From: Dorea sp. D27
GTDB taxonomy: Bacteria; Bacillota; Clostridia; Lachnospirales; Lachnospiraceae
Reading direction: 5' to 3'
DNA length: 64,000 nt
Assembly (NCBI RefSeq): GCF_001185345.1
Contig: NZ_KQ236743.1
Span: forward strand, 260,372-324,371
Below the pieces are notes generated by a model. That model saw only the letters and a program-made list of their open reading frames with translations, made no database searches and was not told the origin of the DNA. Position 1 is the first letter of the stretch. The number at the start of each line of letters is the position of its first letter. Below are positions 34,795 through 44,330 of the stretch, piece by piece. A program made the position numbers and the translations under genes.

Positions 34795-36873
34795 ATGAAG
34801 GTTTACAGAACGGATGAAATTAGAAACGTAGTCCTTTTGGGGCACGGAGGAAGCGGTAAGACGAGTCTTGCAGAGGCTATGGCTTATGTATCAGGAGCAA
34901 CAAATCGGATGGGAAAGATATCGGATGCCAACACGATTAGTGATTTTGATAAAGAAGAACAGAAACGTAAATTTTCGATTAGTACAACCCTAGTGCCTGT
35001 CGAGTGGGAGAAGGCCAAGATTAACGTACTTGACACTCCGGGCTACTTTGACTTCGTAGGTGAAGTGGAAGAGGCGGTGAGTGCGGCGGACGCAGCAGTT
35101 ATCGTAGTGTCGGGCAAAGCGGGAGTCCAGGTGGGAACGGAAAAGGCATGGCAGATGTGCGATAAATATAATCTGCCGCGCATGGTATATGTCACTGAGA
35201 TGGATGTGGACGACGCCAGCTTCCGTGAAGTGGTGCAGGAGCTCACGGACAGATACGGAAAGGTGATAGCACCTCATTTTCAGCCAATCCGTGAAAATGA
35301 AAAGCTCGTAGGATATGTCAATGTCATCAAGAACGCAGGCAGGCGCTATACAGGAATCGGTGAGCGTGAAGAATGTGAGATTCCTGACTATTGTAAGCCA
35401 AACCTTGAAATATACAGGGAAAAGCTGCTAGAGGCCGTTGCCGAGACGAGTGATGAATTCATGGAGCGTTATTTCGCCGGTGAGGAATTCTCCGTGGAAG
35501 AGATTCGTGCGGCTATGAGGACAGAAGTCATGGACGGAAGCATCGTGCCGGTATCCATGGGATCCAACATCCAGGCCCAGGGCGTTGCCAATCTGCTGTC
35601 AGATATCGTAAGGTTCTTCCCAAGCCCGGCCAACAGAGAATGCGCAGGCATCAACCGCAAGACGAATGAGATATTCGAGGCCAACTATGAATTCTCCAAA
35701 GCGAAGTCAGCCTACGTATTTAAGACGATGGTGGATCCGTTCATCGGAAAGTATTCTTTCGTAAAAGTGTGCTCCGGCGTACTGAAGGGCGAAGATGTGC
35801 TCTACAATGCGGATTCGGATACGGAAGAGAAACTTGGAAAGATATATACGATGGTTGGGAACAAGCCTGTAGAGGTCACGGAAATGTTTGCAGGTGACAT
35901 CGGGGCGATTGCCAAGCTTTCGAGCACAAAGACCGGAGATACTCTTTCTGCGAAAGGAACTCCTGTATTGTACGGAAGGACAGAATACTCTAAGCCATTT
36001 ACATATATGAAGTATATCTGCAAGAATAAAGGAGATGAGGATAAGGTATCCCAGGCCCTCCAGAAGATGATGGCAGAGGATGTCACGCTGAAGGCTGTCA
36101 ACGACAGCGAAAACCGCCAGACGCTGCTCTACGGCATGGGCGACCAGCATCTCGATATCGCGGCCAGCAAGTTAGCTGCAAGATATAAATGCGAGATCAG
36201 CCTGGATACGCCTAAGGTCGCATTCCGCGAGACGATAAAGAAGAAATCCGATGTGGATACGAAATATAAAAAGCAGTCCGGCGGCCACGGGCAATATGGC
36301 CACGTCAAGATGACGTTCGAGCCGTCCGGAGATTTGGAGACGCCGTTCGTATTCGCGGAGACGGTTGTCGGCGGAGCCGTGCCGAAGAACTACTTCCCGG
36401 CAGTGGAAAAAGGTCTGCAGGATTCTGTCGGCAAGGGCCCCCTCGCCGGTTATCCGGTAGTCGGTGTCAAGGCCACGCTGTATGATGGTTCCTACCACCC
36501 GGTAGACTCTTCTGAGATGGCGTTTAAGACGGCCACCGTGCAGGCATTTAAGAAAGGCTTCATGGAGGCCGCCCCGGTACTGCTGGAGCCAATCGCCTCG
36601 CTGAAAGTCACGGTTCCGGATGACTACACAGGTGACGTCATGGGAGATTTGAACAAGCGGCGGGGACGAGTGCTTGGCATGAACCCGATAGCCGGGGGCA
36701 GGCAGGTAATCGAGGCCGACATTCCGATGACAGGACTGTTCGGCTATTGTACGGTTCTTCGTTCCATGACAGGAGGAAGAGGTACGTATGAGTATGAATT
36801 CAGCCGTTACGAACAGGCACCTTCAGACATCCAGGAAGCCGAAGTTGCCAAGAGAGCTGCTGAGAGTGAGTAA
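34795..36873 (+). CDS. Elongation factor G-like GTPase (EF-G-2 type)
   Basis: 692 residues with the full five-domain EF-G layout. G1 is GHGGSGKTSLAEAM near 16-29 (not the GHVDHGKT form of the housekeeping EF-G); G3 DTPGYFDF near 83; the G4 position reads VTEMD near 133 instead of NKMD. Domain IV holds SGGHGQYGHVKMTFEP near 500 and domain V LRSMTGGRGTYEYEF near 655. It stands alone with no rpsL/rpsG/tuf genes nearby, so it is the second EF-G paralogue rather than the str-operon fusA. Its role in translation is uncertain; the loss of NKxD raises the question of nucleotide specificity. Confidence 0.88.
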   Translation: MKVYRTDEIRNVVLLGHGGSGKTSLAEAMAYVSGATNRMGKISDANTISDFDKEEQKRKFSISTTLVPVEWEKAKINVLDTPGYFDFVGEVEEAVSAADAAVIVVSGKAGVQVGTEKAWQMCDKYNLPRMVYVTEMDVDDASFREVVQELTDRYGKVIAPHFQPIRENEKLVGYVNVIKNAGRRYTGIGEREECEIPDYCKPNLEIYREKLLEAVAETSDEFMERYFAGEEFSVEEIRAAMRTEVMDGSIVPVSMGSNIQAQGVANLLSDIVRFFPSPANRECAGINRKTNEIFEANYEFSKAKSAYVFKTMVDPFIGKYSFVKVCSGVLKGEDVLYNADSDTEEKLGKIYTMVGNKPVEVTEMFAGDIGAIAKLSSTKTGDTLSAKGTPVLYGRTEYSKPFTYMKYICKNKGDEDKVSQALQKMMAEDVTLKAVNDSENRQTLLYGMGDQHLDIAASKLAARYKCEISLDTPKVAFRETIKKKSDVDTKYKKQSGGHGQYGHVKMTFEPSGDLETPFVFAETVVGGAVPKNYFPAVEKGLQDSVGKGPLAGYPVVGVKATLYDGSYHPVDSSEMAFKTATVQAFKKGFMEAAPVLLEPIASLKVTVPDDYTGDVMGDLNKRRGRVLGMNPIAGGRQVIEADIPMTGLFGYCTVLRSMTGGRGTYEYEFSRYEQAPSDIQEAEVAKRAAESE

Positions 36874-36885
36874 TAATTATAGAAG

Positions 36886-36908
36886 AAAAGCCCTTAAGGG
36901 CTTTTTTT
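36886..36908 (+). terminator. Terminator after the EF-G-like gene
   Basis: AAAAGCCCTT/AAGGGCTTTT stem (36886-36905) with a run of T to 36908. Confidence 0.9.
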
Positions 36909-36978
36909 CTTAAAACAAAAGTGCTATAATCTCTATGCTATATTGAAAACATTAGAGAATATATATGAGGAATAAAAA

Positions 36979-38337
36979 ATGAAAATAGTAATCATAGGTG
37001 ACGGTAAAGTCGGTCATAAGCTGACGTCTCAGCTGTCTGAAGAGAATTACGACATTGTGCTGATAGACCAGAATGAAGGGAAGCTGAAAGAGGCGCTCAA
37101 CCAGCTTGACATCTTCTGCATCACAGGAAACGGAGCTGACGTAGAGATTCAGAGGCAGGCCGATGTTCCCCATGCAGATCTTGTCATTGCCTGTGCGTCG
37201 ACAGACGAGCTCAATATGCTCAGCTGTCTGCTGGCGAAAAGGCTTGGAGCAAAACATACGATTGCCAGGGTCAGGAATCCGGTCTATTACCGGCAGATTG
37301 ATCTGCTTAAGGAAGACCTTCACCTGAGCATGGCTGTAAACCCGGAACTGGCGGCAGCCAATGAGATAGCGCGGGTACTGCTTTTCCCTGAGACGAGCAA
37401 AGTCGAGACATTTATGAAGGGAAGGGTAGAACTCGTCGAATTCCCTGTCCGTGAAGAGAGCCATCTCGTGGGACTGTCACTTGCTGAAATATATCAGAAA
37501 TATCAAATAAAGATTCTCGTATGTGCGGTAAAAAGAGGAACAGAAGTATTTATACCGGACGGTGACTTTGTACTTGAGAAAGGCGACAAGCTGCATATCG
37601 CGGCGGCCCATCAGGAGCTGAAATCATTTTTCTGTGCACTTGGACGGAAGACGACAAAGGTAAGAAAAGTGCTGATCTGCGGCGGCGGGCACGTGTGCTT
37701 CTACCTTGCAGGACAGCTATTGCAGGCGGGAATGCAGGTAAAGATTATAGAGAAAAATGAGAAGAGATGTGAGGTGCTCTGCGAGAATCTGCCGCGTGCG
37801 ACAGTCATTCACGGCGATGCCGCAAGCCATGAGCTGCTGCTTGAAGAGGGCATCCAGAGTGCAGATGCGGTAGTTGCCCTGACCGGTATGGATGAGGAAA
37901 ATATCATTATGGCGCTCTTTGCCAAGACACAGGGTGTCAGTAAGATAGTAGCAAAGGTGAATGAAGATACGAGGGCACAGATGGTAGAAGGGCTTGGGAT
38001 AGACAGTATCATTTCAGCCAAAAGCGCGACTGCAGATGCTATACTTGGATACGTGAGGGCGAGAAACAATTCGGCAAGAAGCGTAAACATGGAGACGATG
38101 TACCGGCTGATCAACGGCAAGATAGAGGCGCAGGAGTTCATTATAAAAAAAGAAGGCGCGTATACGAACGTGCCGCTGAAAGATCTGCCGACGAAGCCGA
38201 ATAACCTTATCGCCTGCATCGGTCGTAAAAGAAAGATTATCATTCCGGGCGGGGAAGACCATCTGGAAGTCGGAGACAGCGTGATTATCATTACAAAAGA
38301 ACATGTCATCAGTGATTTGAGCGATATACTTGCATAG
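36979..38337 (+). CDS. trkA: Trk potassium uptake regulatory subunit TrkA
   Basis: 452 residues with two RCK (TrkA-N plus TrkA-C) repeats. First NAD loop IIGDGKVGHKLTSQL near 4-18, with DQNEGKLKEAL after it; second ICGGGHVCFYLAGQLLQAG near 232. TrkA-C domains are near 140-220 and 370-450. TrkA binds nucleotides and gates TrkH. A TATAAT at 36925-36930 suggests its own promoter behind the terminator. trkH follows after 18 nt. Confidence 0.94.
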   Translation: MKIVIIGDGKVGHKLTSQLSEENYDIVLIDQNEGKLKEALNQLDIFCITGNGADVEIQRQADVPHADLVIACASTDELNMLSCLLAKRLGAKHTIARVRNPVYYRQIDLLKEDLHLSMAVNPELAAANEIARVLLFPETSKVETFMKGRVELVEFPVREESHLVGLSLAEIYQKYQIKILVCAVKRGTEVFIPDGDFVLEKGDKLHIAAAHQELKSFFCALGRKTTKVRKVLICGGGHVCFYLAGQLLQAGMQVKIIEKNEKRCEVLCENLPRATVIHGDAASHELLLEEGIQSADAVVALTGMDEENIIMALFAKTQGVSKIVAKVNEDTRAQMVEGLGIDSIISAKSATADAILGYVRARNNSARSVNMETMYRLINGKIEAQEFIIKKEGAYTNVPLKDLPTKPNNLIACIGRKRKIIIPGGEDHLEVGDSVIIITKEHVISDLSDILA

Positions 38338-38355
38338 GGAGTCTAAAGGAAAGTT

Positions 38356-39801
38356 ATGAATACTAAAATGATACGTTTTATATTGGCCAAGATGCTTGGT
38401 GTGGAGGCGATTCTGCTGCTCCTTCCGGCATTGGTAGGCGCTGTCTACGGGGAAAGAGATGCTCTTTATTTTCTGCCGGTATCGGCGGTTCTGCTTGTCA
38501 TTTATTTCATCGCAGGGCAGCGGAAGCCTCAGAACCGTACGATTTACGGGAAAGAGGGCATGATAATCGTTGCAAGTGCCTGGATTCTCTGGTCCCTGTT
38601 CGGAGCCCTGCCCTTTACGCTGTCCGGCAGCATACCGTATTATCTGGACGCGGTGTTCGAGACGGTATCCGGCTTCACTACGACGGGTTCCTCTATATTG
38701 ATAGATATAGAGGCTCTTCCCCAGTGCATGCTGTTTTGGCGGAGCTTTACACATTGGGTCGGCGGCATGGGAGTGCTCGTGTTTGTCATGGTGCTCACAA
38801 GTCTGGATAAGAACAATACGATGTACCTGATGCGTGCAGAAGTGCCGGGGCCTGAAAAGGATAAGCTCGTGCCGAAGATGATGTCCACGGCACGTATTTT
38901 ATACGCGATGTATCTTGGTCTTACGCTCATAGAAGTCATACTTCTTTTATGCGGCGGTATGAACATGTTTGACAGTCTTATCCATGCATTCGGCACGGCG
39001 GGAACCGGAGGTTTCTCTAACTATGCCGCCAGCGTCGGACATTTTGAAAGTGCATATATTGATGGTGTCATCACTGTATTTATGATATTGTTTGGTATTA
39101 ACTTCAACCTTTATTTCCTCTTGCTGCTCGGCGAGGCCAAATCAGTATGGAAGAATGAGGAGCTAAGGGTATATCTTGGAATCATAGCAGGTGCGATTGC
39201 CATTATAACACTGAATATCAGCGGTCAGTTTCCGAACCCGCTGAAAGCGTTCCGTTATGCTGCGTTCCAGGTAGCCTCCATCATAACGACTACCGGATAT
39301 GCTACTGCTGACTATAATGGATGGCCGATGCTGTCACAGTGCATATTGCTACTGTTGATGATTATCGGCGCCTGCGCGTCCTCCACCGGGGGCGGAATCA
39401 AAGTATCCCGCTTTATGATTGTCATAAAGAGCATCAGGCGGGAAATCAAGCAGATGCTGCACCCGAAGTCTGTTAATATCATTAAGATCAACGGCAAGAA
39501 GATAGGGCCGGACGTGCTTCGGGTCGTATATATCTATCTGCTGGCATATATGGGGATTGTCGTGGGTTCCATACTGCTTGTATCCATCGACAACCTGGAT
39601 TTTGGAACTACATTCAGTTCGGTTATGGCGACGCTGAATAATATCGGACCAGGTATCAATGATGTCGGCCCGGTAGGCAACTTTGCAGAATTTTCACCGC
39701 TGTCCAAGATAGTATTCTGTTTTGACATGCTGGCAGGAAGGCTTGAGATATTCCCGTTCCTGATGCTGTTTACACTGTCCGCATGGAGGAGAAAGTTCTA
39801 G
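38356..39801 (+). CDS. trkH: Trk potassium transporter membrane subunit TrkH
   Basis: 481 residues, about ten hydrophobic segments. Selectivity-filter repeats are visible as ETVSGFTTTGSSIL near 102, AFGTAGTGGFSN near 214, TTTGYATADYNGWP near 311 and NNIGPGINDVGP near 428; ASSTGGGIKVSRFMI near 340 is the conserved loop. Moves K+ with TrkA as partner. Second gene of the operon. Confidence 0.94.
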   Translation: MNTKMIRFILAKMLGVEAILLLLPALVGAVYGERDALYFLPVSAVLLVIYFIAGQRKPQNRTIYGKEGMIIVASAWILWSLFGALPFTLSGSIPYYLDAVFETVSGFTTTGSSILIDIEALPQCMLFWRSFTHWVGGMGVLVFVMVLTSLDKNNTMYLMRAEVPGPEKDKLVPKMMSTARILYAMYLGLTLIEVILLLCGGMNMFDSLIHAFGTAGTGGFSNYAASVGHFESAYIDGVITVFMILFGINFNLYFLLLLGEAKSVWKNEELRVYLGIIAGAIAIITLNISGQFPNPLKAFRYAAFQVASIITTTGYATADYNGWPMLSQCILLLLMIIGACASSTGGGIKVSRFMIVIKSIRREIKQMLHPKSVNIIKINGKKIGPDVLRVVYIYLLAYMGIVVGSILLVSIDNLDFGTTFSSVMATLNNIGPGINDVGPVGNFAEFSPLSKIVFCFDMLAGRLEIFPFLMLFTLSAWRRKF

Positions 39802-39829
39802 AGGAGGGAATCAAGAGAAGGAGAAGTTT

Positions 39830-41461
39830 ATGAAAAAGTCTAGGAAACTTATTATCGCAATCATTATCATACTGGCAGCAGGCCTGTATTATTATGTCTC
39901 GCTGCCGGCTATTAACATCCATTCTACCGATGTCTGGTTTTTCGTCCTGTTTCTTCTGGCGGCCGCGGCCGTGCTGTATGCAGTGCGTAAAAAGCTTGGA
40001 AGAGGGGAGCTGAAGCAGAATAAAGTGATGAAGACGCTTGGATTTCTTGTCCTTGGGGTAGGCGTGATATATCTTATAGGGGCTTTGCTGTCCTCCCCAA
40101 TCATCAACGCCAAGAAGTATCAGAAGCTGATGAAGGTGGAAGAAGGAGAGTTTGCCGAAGACATAGAAGAGCTGTCCTTTGACAAGATACCACTTCTTGA
40201 TAAAGATACGGCAGAACTACTCGGCGACAGGAAGATGGGAAGCATGGTAGACATGGTATCCCAGTTCGAGGCCGATGAAATATACAGTCAGATCAACTAC
40301 AAAGGCAATCCGGTGCGGGTGACCCCTTTGAAATATGCAAGCATAATCAAGTGGTTCACGAACCGATCCAACGGGATACCGGCTTATATCCGTATCAACA
40401 TGGCAACCCAGACTACAGAGCTGGTCAAGCTGGACGAGGGGATAAAGTACACGACGAGCGAGCATTTCAACCGGAACATATACCGCCATCTGAGGTTTGC
40501 CCACCCTACGTATATCTACGATGATTTGAGCTTTGAGATAGATGAAGAGGGGACTCCGTTCTGGATTGCTCCGGTCAAGAAGTTCAACATCGGCCTGTTC
40601 GGCGGAGAGACGGTAGGCAAGGTCGTGCTCTGCAATGCGATTACGGGCGAGACGGAGGAGTATGATATCGAAGATGTACCTCAGTGGGTTGACCGCGCCT
40701 ATTCGGCAGATCTGCTCGTGGATCTGTTCGATTATTACGGAACGCTGAAACACGGTTTCTTTAACAGCGTACTCGGGCAGAAAGACTGCCTGAAGACGAC
40801 AGACGGCTATAATTATCTGGCGCTGGACGATGATGTGTGGATGTATACAGGCGTCACTTCCGTGAACGGCGACCAGTCCAATGTCGGGTTCGTCCTATCG
40901 AACCAACGGACGATGGAGACGAAGTATTATAAGGTAGAAGGCGCCACGGAGACATCCGCCATGTCCTCAGCAGAAGGGCAGGTACAGAATCTGAAATATA
41001 CATCCACCTTCCCCCTGCTCTTAAATATTTCAGACGAACCGACTTATTTTATGGCGCTGAAGGACGATGCCGGGCTAGTGAAAAAGTATGCCATGGTAAA
41101 TGTACAGAAGTACCAGATTGTGGCTATCGGAGACAGCGTAAGCCAGTGTGAAGAGAACTATCTCGACCTGCTGCTGAGCAATGGTGTGAAAGAAGTGGAA
41201 AAAGACACGAGAGAGGTTATGACTGCCACCGGAAAGATAACGAAGATTGCCCAGGCGGTTATCGAAGGTTCGTCCCACTACTATATTATGCTGGAAGGTT
41301 CGGATGAGATATTTGATGTATCGGTAGTCGACTTTATCGACATCGTAAAATATGATGTCGGGCAGGAAGTCACGATAGAATATAAGCAAGGGGAGAAAGC
41401 CAACACGGTAATGTCTCTTGCGGAAGGCAAGGAAGAGGATAATACGAAAGCGGAGGAATAA
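39830..41461 (+). CDS. Unknown membrane protein in the Trk operon
   Basis: 543 residues. Three hydrophobic segments at about 6-24, 32-49 and 65-84, then a ~450-residue soluble part. The last ~75 residues (TGKITKIAQAVIEGSSHYYI, then DVGQEVTIEYKQG) look like a small beta-barrel, possibly OB-like. No family recognised. It lies 28 nt after trkH and its stop overlaps the next start by 1 nt, so it is in the operon; whether it has anything to do with potassium is unknown. The acidic C terminus is rich in Glu and Lys. Confidence 0.75.
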   Translation: MKKSRKLIIAIIIILAAGLYYYVSLPAINIHSTDVWFFVLFLLAAAAVLYAVRKKLGRGELKQNKVMKTLGFLVLGVGVIYLIGALLSSPIINAKKYQKLMKVEEGEFAEDIEELSFDKIPLLDKDTAELLGDRKMGSMVDMVSQFEADEIYSQINYKGNPVRVTPLKYASIIKWFTNRSNGIPAYIRINMATQTTELVKLDEGIKYTTSEHFNRNIYRHLRFAHPTYIYDDLSFEIDEEGTPFWIAPVKKFNIGLFGGETVGKVVLCNAITGETEEYDIEDVPQWVDRAYSADLLVDLFDYYGTLKHGFFNSVLGQKDCLKTTDGYNYLALDDDVWMYTGVTSVNGDQSNVGFVLSNQRTMETKYYKVEGATETSAMSSAEGQVQNLKYTSTFPLLLNISDEPTYFMALKDDAGLVKKYAMVNVQKYQIVAIGDSVSQCEENYLDLLLSNGVKEVEKDTREVMTATGKITKIAQAVIEGSSHYYIMLEGSDEIFDVSVVDFIDIVKYDVGQEVTIEYKQGEKANTVMSLAEGKEEDNTKAEE

Positions 41462-42393
41462 TGGAACTTAGTATATTATTGGCGCAACAGATTATCGCCC
41501 TGTTTCTGATGATGGCAGCCGGCTATGTGCTGGTGAAAGCCGGCTTGTTTGAGTCAAAGGACAGCAAGGTCCTGTCCAATATTGTAGTATATGTCTGTTC
41601 CCCCTGTGTAGTAGTGAATTCCTTTCAGATAACGCTGACAAAAGATAAGATAATGGGGCTCCTGCTGGCAGCAGCAGGAGCTGTTATCGTCCATGCCCTT
41701 CTGGTCGGCCTGACGAGGCTTGTTCAGAAGCCCTTGAACTTGAACCCTATTGAGAAGATGTCAGTTATCTATTCCAATTCGGGCAATCTGATTGTCCCGC
41801 TCGTTTCTTCCGTACTTGGCCAGGAGTGGGTATTTTATTCGACCGCATATATGGTCGTGCAGACGCTGCTGCTCTGGACACACGGCATCGGAGTCATTGA
41901 CCGGGAACCGCAGAAAAATTATAAGAAAATACTTCTGAATCCTAACATCATAGCTATATTTGCAGGTGTAACCCTCTTTGCAGGCGGCGTGCGCCTACCG
42001 GTTCCGCTGCGTGACTGTATCGGAGGTTTTGCAGATATGATAGGACCGGCCAGCATGCTCGTCATTGGAATGATTATAGGTAATATCGACTTGAAATGGG
42101 TATTCCGCCAGAAGAGGCCTTACTTTATCTGCTTCATCAGGCTCGTTGCATTTCCCCTCATATTCATTGCAGTCTTCTGCTTCGCAGGGATGCAGGGGCT
42201 TCATAAAGATGCGGAGTACATACTGCTCGTGGTCCTGCTGGCAGGCTCTGCTCCGGCTGCCGCAATGGTGACACAGCTGGCTCAGATATATAATAAAGAC
42301 GCGATGTACGCAAGCGTCATAAACGTAATGTCAATCATATTCTGTATCATAACGTTGCCGGCCATGACATTATTGTACGAATATTTAGTGTAA
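41461..42393 (+). CDS. AEC family transporter (auxin efflux carrier-like)
   Basis: 310 residues with about ten hydrophobic segments in two five-segment halves, the usual AEC size. YSNSGNLIVPLVSSVLGQEW near 100 carries the first broken-helix motif, and LAGSAPAAAMVTQLAQIYN near 260 the second. AEC proteins carry malonate, malate or other small organic anions. It overlaps the preceding gene by one base. It ends just before the large palindrome at 42402. Confidence 0.87.
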   Translation: MELSILLAQQIIALFLMMAAGYVLVKAGLFESKDSKVLSNIVVYVCSPCVVVNSFQITLTKDKIMGLLLAAAGAVIVHALLVGLTRLVQKPLNLNPIEKMSVIYSNSGNLIVPLVSSVLGQEWVFYSTAYMVVQTLLLWTHGIGVIDREPQKNYKKILLNPNIIAIFAGVTLFAGGVRLPVPLRDCIGGFADMIGPASMLVIGMIIGNIDLKWVFRQKRPYFICFIRLVAFPLIFIAVFCFAGMQGLHKDAEYILLVVLLAGSAPAAAMVTQLAQIYNKDAMYASVINVMSIIFCIITLPAMTLLYEYLV

Positions 42394-42401
42394 TTTGTTG
42401 A

Positions 42402-42457
42402 AATTTTGAAAGGGGTCAGACCCCTGCCGCGGCAGGGGTCTGACCCCTTTCAAAATT
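42402..42457. repeat. 56-bp perfect palindrome at convergent gene ends
   Basis: Arms of 28 bp with no unpaired centre (TGCCGCGGCA at the middle), containing AAAGGGGTCAGACCCC and its complement. It lies between the AEC gene stop and the capA-like gene, whose stop codon overlaps the palindrome edge. It likely acts as a bidirectional terminator. A shorter relative is at 58443-58479. Confidence 0.92.
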
Positions 42458-43629
42458 CAATCAATTGCCTGACTATATTCTTCTATCTTGTTCAATACTC
42501 TTTCTTTTTCTGAACCTTCCAGCGGTACCGGACAATAATCGTTGTAACCGTTCGCGGAAGACAGTGAACATGGTATCATGTTTATAGCTTCGTCTTTCTT
42601 TACCCCGTCTTTCGTTATGGTGAATGTCTGCTGGAATATCATCGTATCCTTGTCCTCTGGATTAGAATTGCCTCCGAAGCAGAAGTTGCCCAGGCTGTAG
42701 GCGATATATCTCCCTTTGTACTTTTCTACGCCCTGCAGCACATGCGGATGATGTCCGATGACTAGGTCGGCCCCTTCGTCGATGGCCAGACGTGCCAATG
42801 CCTTCTGTGTGTCGTTCGGGACGTATTCGCGCTCGATGCCCCAGTGGAAGTTGACGATGATAAGCTGCGCGCCGGCTTCCTTCAGGGCTGCGATATTCTC
42901 CTTGACCTGCTGCTTCTTCTCCATATGCTCTGCCAGTTCATAGATGCCCGTCAGCCCGACCTTGACCCCTTTGATTTCCATGACATCCGCCCGCTCAAAG
43001 CCGAAGGTTGCGATTCCGGCGCCCTCCAGTGCTGTGATGGTATCCGTATAGCTCTTCTCGCCGTAGTCCCGGCTGTGGTTGTTGGCAAGGTTGGCCGCTT
43101 CCACCGAACTGCCGGACAGGATTGCGGCATATTCCGGCGGCCCTTTGAATGCGTACGTCTTATCTTCGCGCTGTTCCTCCGTGGTAAGCGTTCCTTCCAT
43201 ATTGACGATGGTCAGATCGTCCTTCTCCAGTATCGGCCGCACGTTCTGGAAAAAATAGTCGGCACCCCGGGCGTTGTAATAGGCGTTCAAGCTCGTATCA
43301 GGGTTGAAATTCACGTCCGTTCCGAGCGTACAGTCGCCGATGGAGCTGACGGTTATGGTGGTCGACTTGTCAGAGTCTTTTTTACCCTTTTTCGTATTGA
43401 TGACAATATTTTTAATCTTTACTTTGGATGTGTCAGGCTTGTCTTTCTCTGCCTCAGTCTTGGCCGTCTTCTTTCTGCTGTCGGACGTACTTTTCGTAAA
43501 TATGCTCTTTACGCCGGCAACGACCGCAACGCACAATATGACGGTGAAGAGGGCGCCGAGAATCAACGTCAGCTTCCGTTGCTTTCTTCGCCTGTCCCTT
43601 TTTCGTTTTGCGTCTTTAATCCCACTCAT
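42457..43629 (-). CDS. CapA family protein (PGA synthesis-like metallophosphatase fold)
   Basis: 390 residues. A basic N terminus and one membrane segment (about 22-42) are followed by a Lys/Ser/Thr-rich linker, so the domain sits outside. CapA-type motifs: SIGDCTLGTD near 96, VNMEGTLT near 142, NLANNHSRDYG near 181, NFHWGIEREYVP near 255 and IGHHPHVLQGVEKY near 285. The family is named for poly-gamma-glutamate capsule synthesis, but stand-alone copies in Clostridia have unknown roles; there is no capBC nearby. Confidence 0.87.
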   Translation of the reverse strand: MSGIKDAKRKRDRRRKQRKLTLILGALFTVILCVAVVAGVKSIFTKSTSDSRKKTAKTEAEKDKPDTSKVKIKNIVINTKKGKKDSDKSTTITVSSIGDCTLGTDVNFNPDTSLNAYYNARGADYFFQNVRPILEKDDLTIVNMEGTLTTEEQREDKTYAFKGPPEYAAILSGSSVEAANLANNHSRDYGEKSYTDTITALEGAGIATFGFERADVMEIKGVKVGLTGIYELAEHMEKKQQVKENIAALKEAGAQLIIVNFHWGIEREYVPNDTQKALARLAIDEGADLVIGHHPHVLQGVEKYKGRYIAYSLGNFCFGGNSNPEDKDTMIFQQTFTITKDGVKKDEAINMIPCSLSSANGYNDYCPVPLEGSEKERVLNKIEEYSQAID

Positions 43630-43736
43630 AATTTTTTTCTCTTGTAAAATGGGCAGTTCAAACCTGAACTGCCCTGCATTCCTCTATTATGTAGTTACAG
43701 ATAAATATGTCTATGGAACATCAGCGCCTCCATAGG

Positions 43737-44159
43737 CTAGTTCAATAACGTACAGTCTGCCATGTCTATTCCGGACAGCTCATCCTTCGTAGCACTGAGA
43801 CTTACGTAGAATTCAATGTCGCATTCTCTGGAAACCTTTTTCAGCCTCTCAATAAATTCCGGTACGTTGTCTAATGAAATATCCGCATGTTTTAGAAGTC
43901 CGTCGATAAACACGCATTCAATATCGTGGTTGGAACTATACATGCCATATAAAAATCCGATGTACTCATCAATATTCTCGATAGATTTGAAGTCATCCAT
44001 ACAGATTGTGCGGATATCAAACGCCACGCTTGCTGTATCGCGATGAGTCTTCTTAATAAATACTACATTGCCATTGCAGACTTTCACCTGGCTGTTAGCC
44101 TGTTCGATCATCTGCTGTGTCTTTCCGCTGCCTTTAGGGCCAATCAATAAATTTACCAT
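43737..44159 (-). CDS. Small P-loop ATPase-like protein of unknown function
   Basis: 140 residues from the ATG at 44159, picked over the GTG at 44168 because AAGGAG abuts that GTG but lies 8-9 nt before the ATG. Walker A GPKGSGKTQQMI near 6, and a Walker-B-like strand ECVFIDGLLKHAD near 83. SLSATKDEL near 124 may be sensor-like. It is a minimal RecA-like NTPase with no partner domain; no family name is recognised. Divergent from leuS and separated from the capA-like gene by 107 nt without recognisable features. Confidence 0.75.
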   Translation of the reverse strand: MVNLLIGPKGSGKTQQMIEQANSQVKVCNGNVVFIKKTHRDTASVAFDIRTICMDDFKSIENIDEYIGFLYGMYSSNHDIECVFIDGLLKHADISLDNVPEFIERLKKVSRECDIEFYVSLSATKDELSGIDMADCTLLN

Positions 44160-44270
44160 GGGAAACACTCCTTTTTTATGTATTTGACATACGTATTTTC
44201 TTGTCTTTTATTATACATTAATTCCGCATGATAGACAACCAGAAAAGTGAAATAAATTGCGGGTAATAAC

Positions 44271-44298
44271 TTGACACAAAAAACGCATGTGGTACAAT
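44271..44298 (+). promoter_or_regulatory. leuS promoter
   Basis: TTGACA (44271-44276), 16-nt spacer, TACAAT (44293-44298). Only about 27 nt lie between the likely transcription start and the ATG, so there is no room for a T-box. Confidence 0.75.
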
Positions 44299-44330
44299 TA
44301 GAAATAGTGTTAAAATAGGAGGAATGAACC

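Noticed and set aside
42402-42457. Palindrome as the end of an insertion sequence
   Set aside because: No transposase or matching second end nearby; gene-end position fits a terminator-like repeat better.
44160-44330. Possible T-box before leuS
   Set aside because: No GGTGG-type T-box sequence, and the promoter is only ~33 nt from the ATG.
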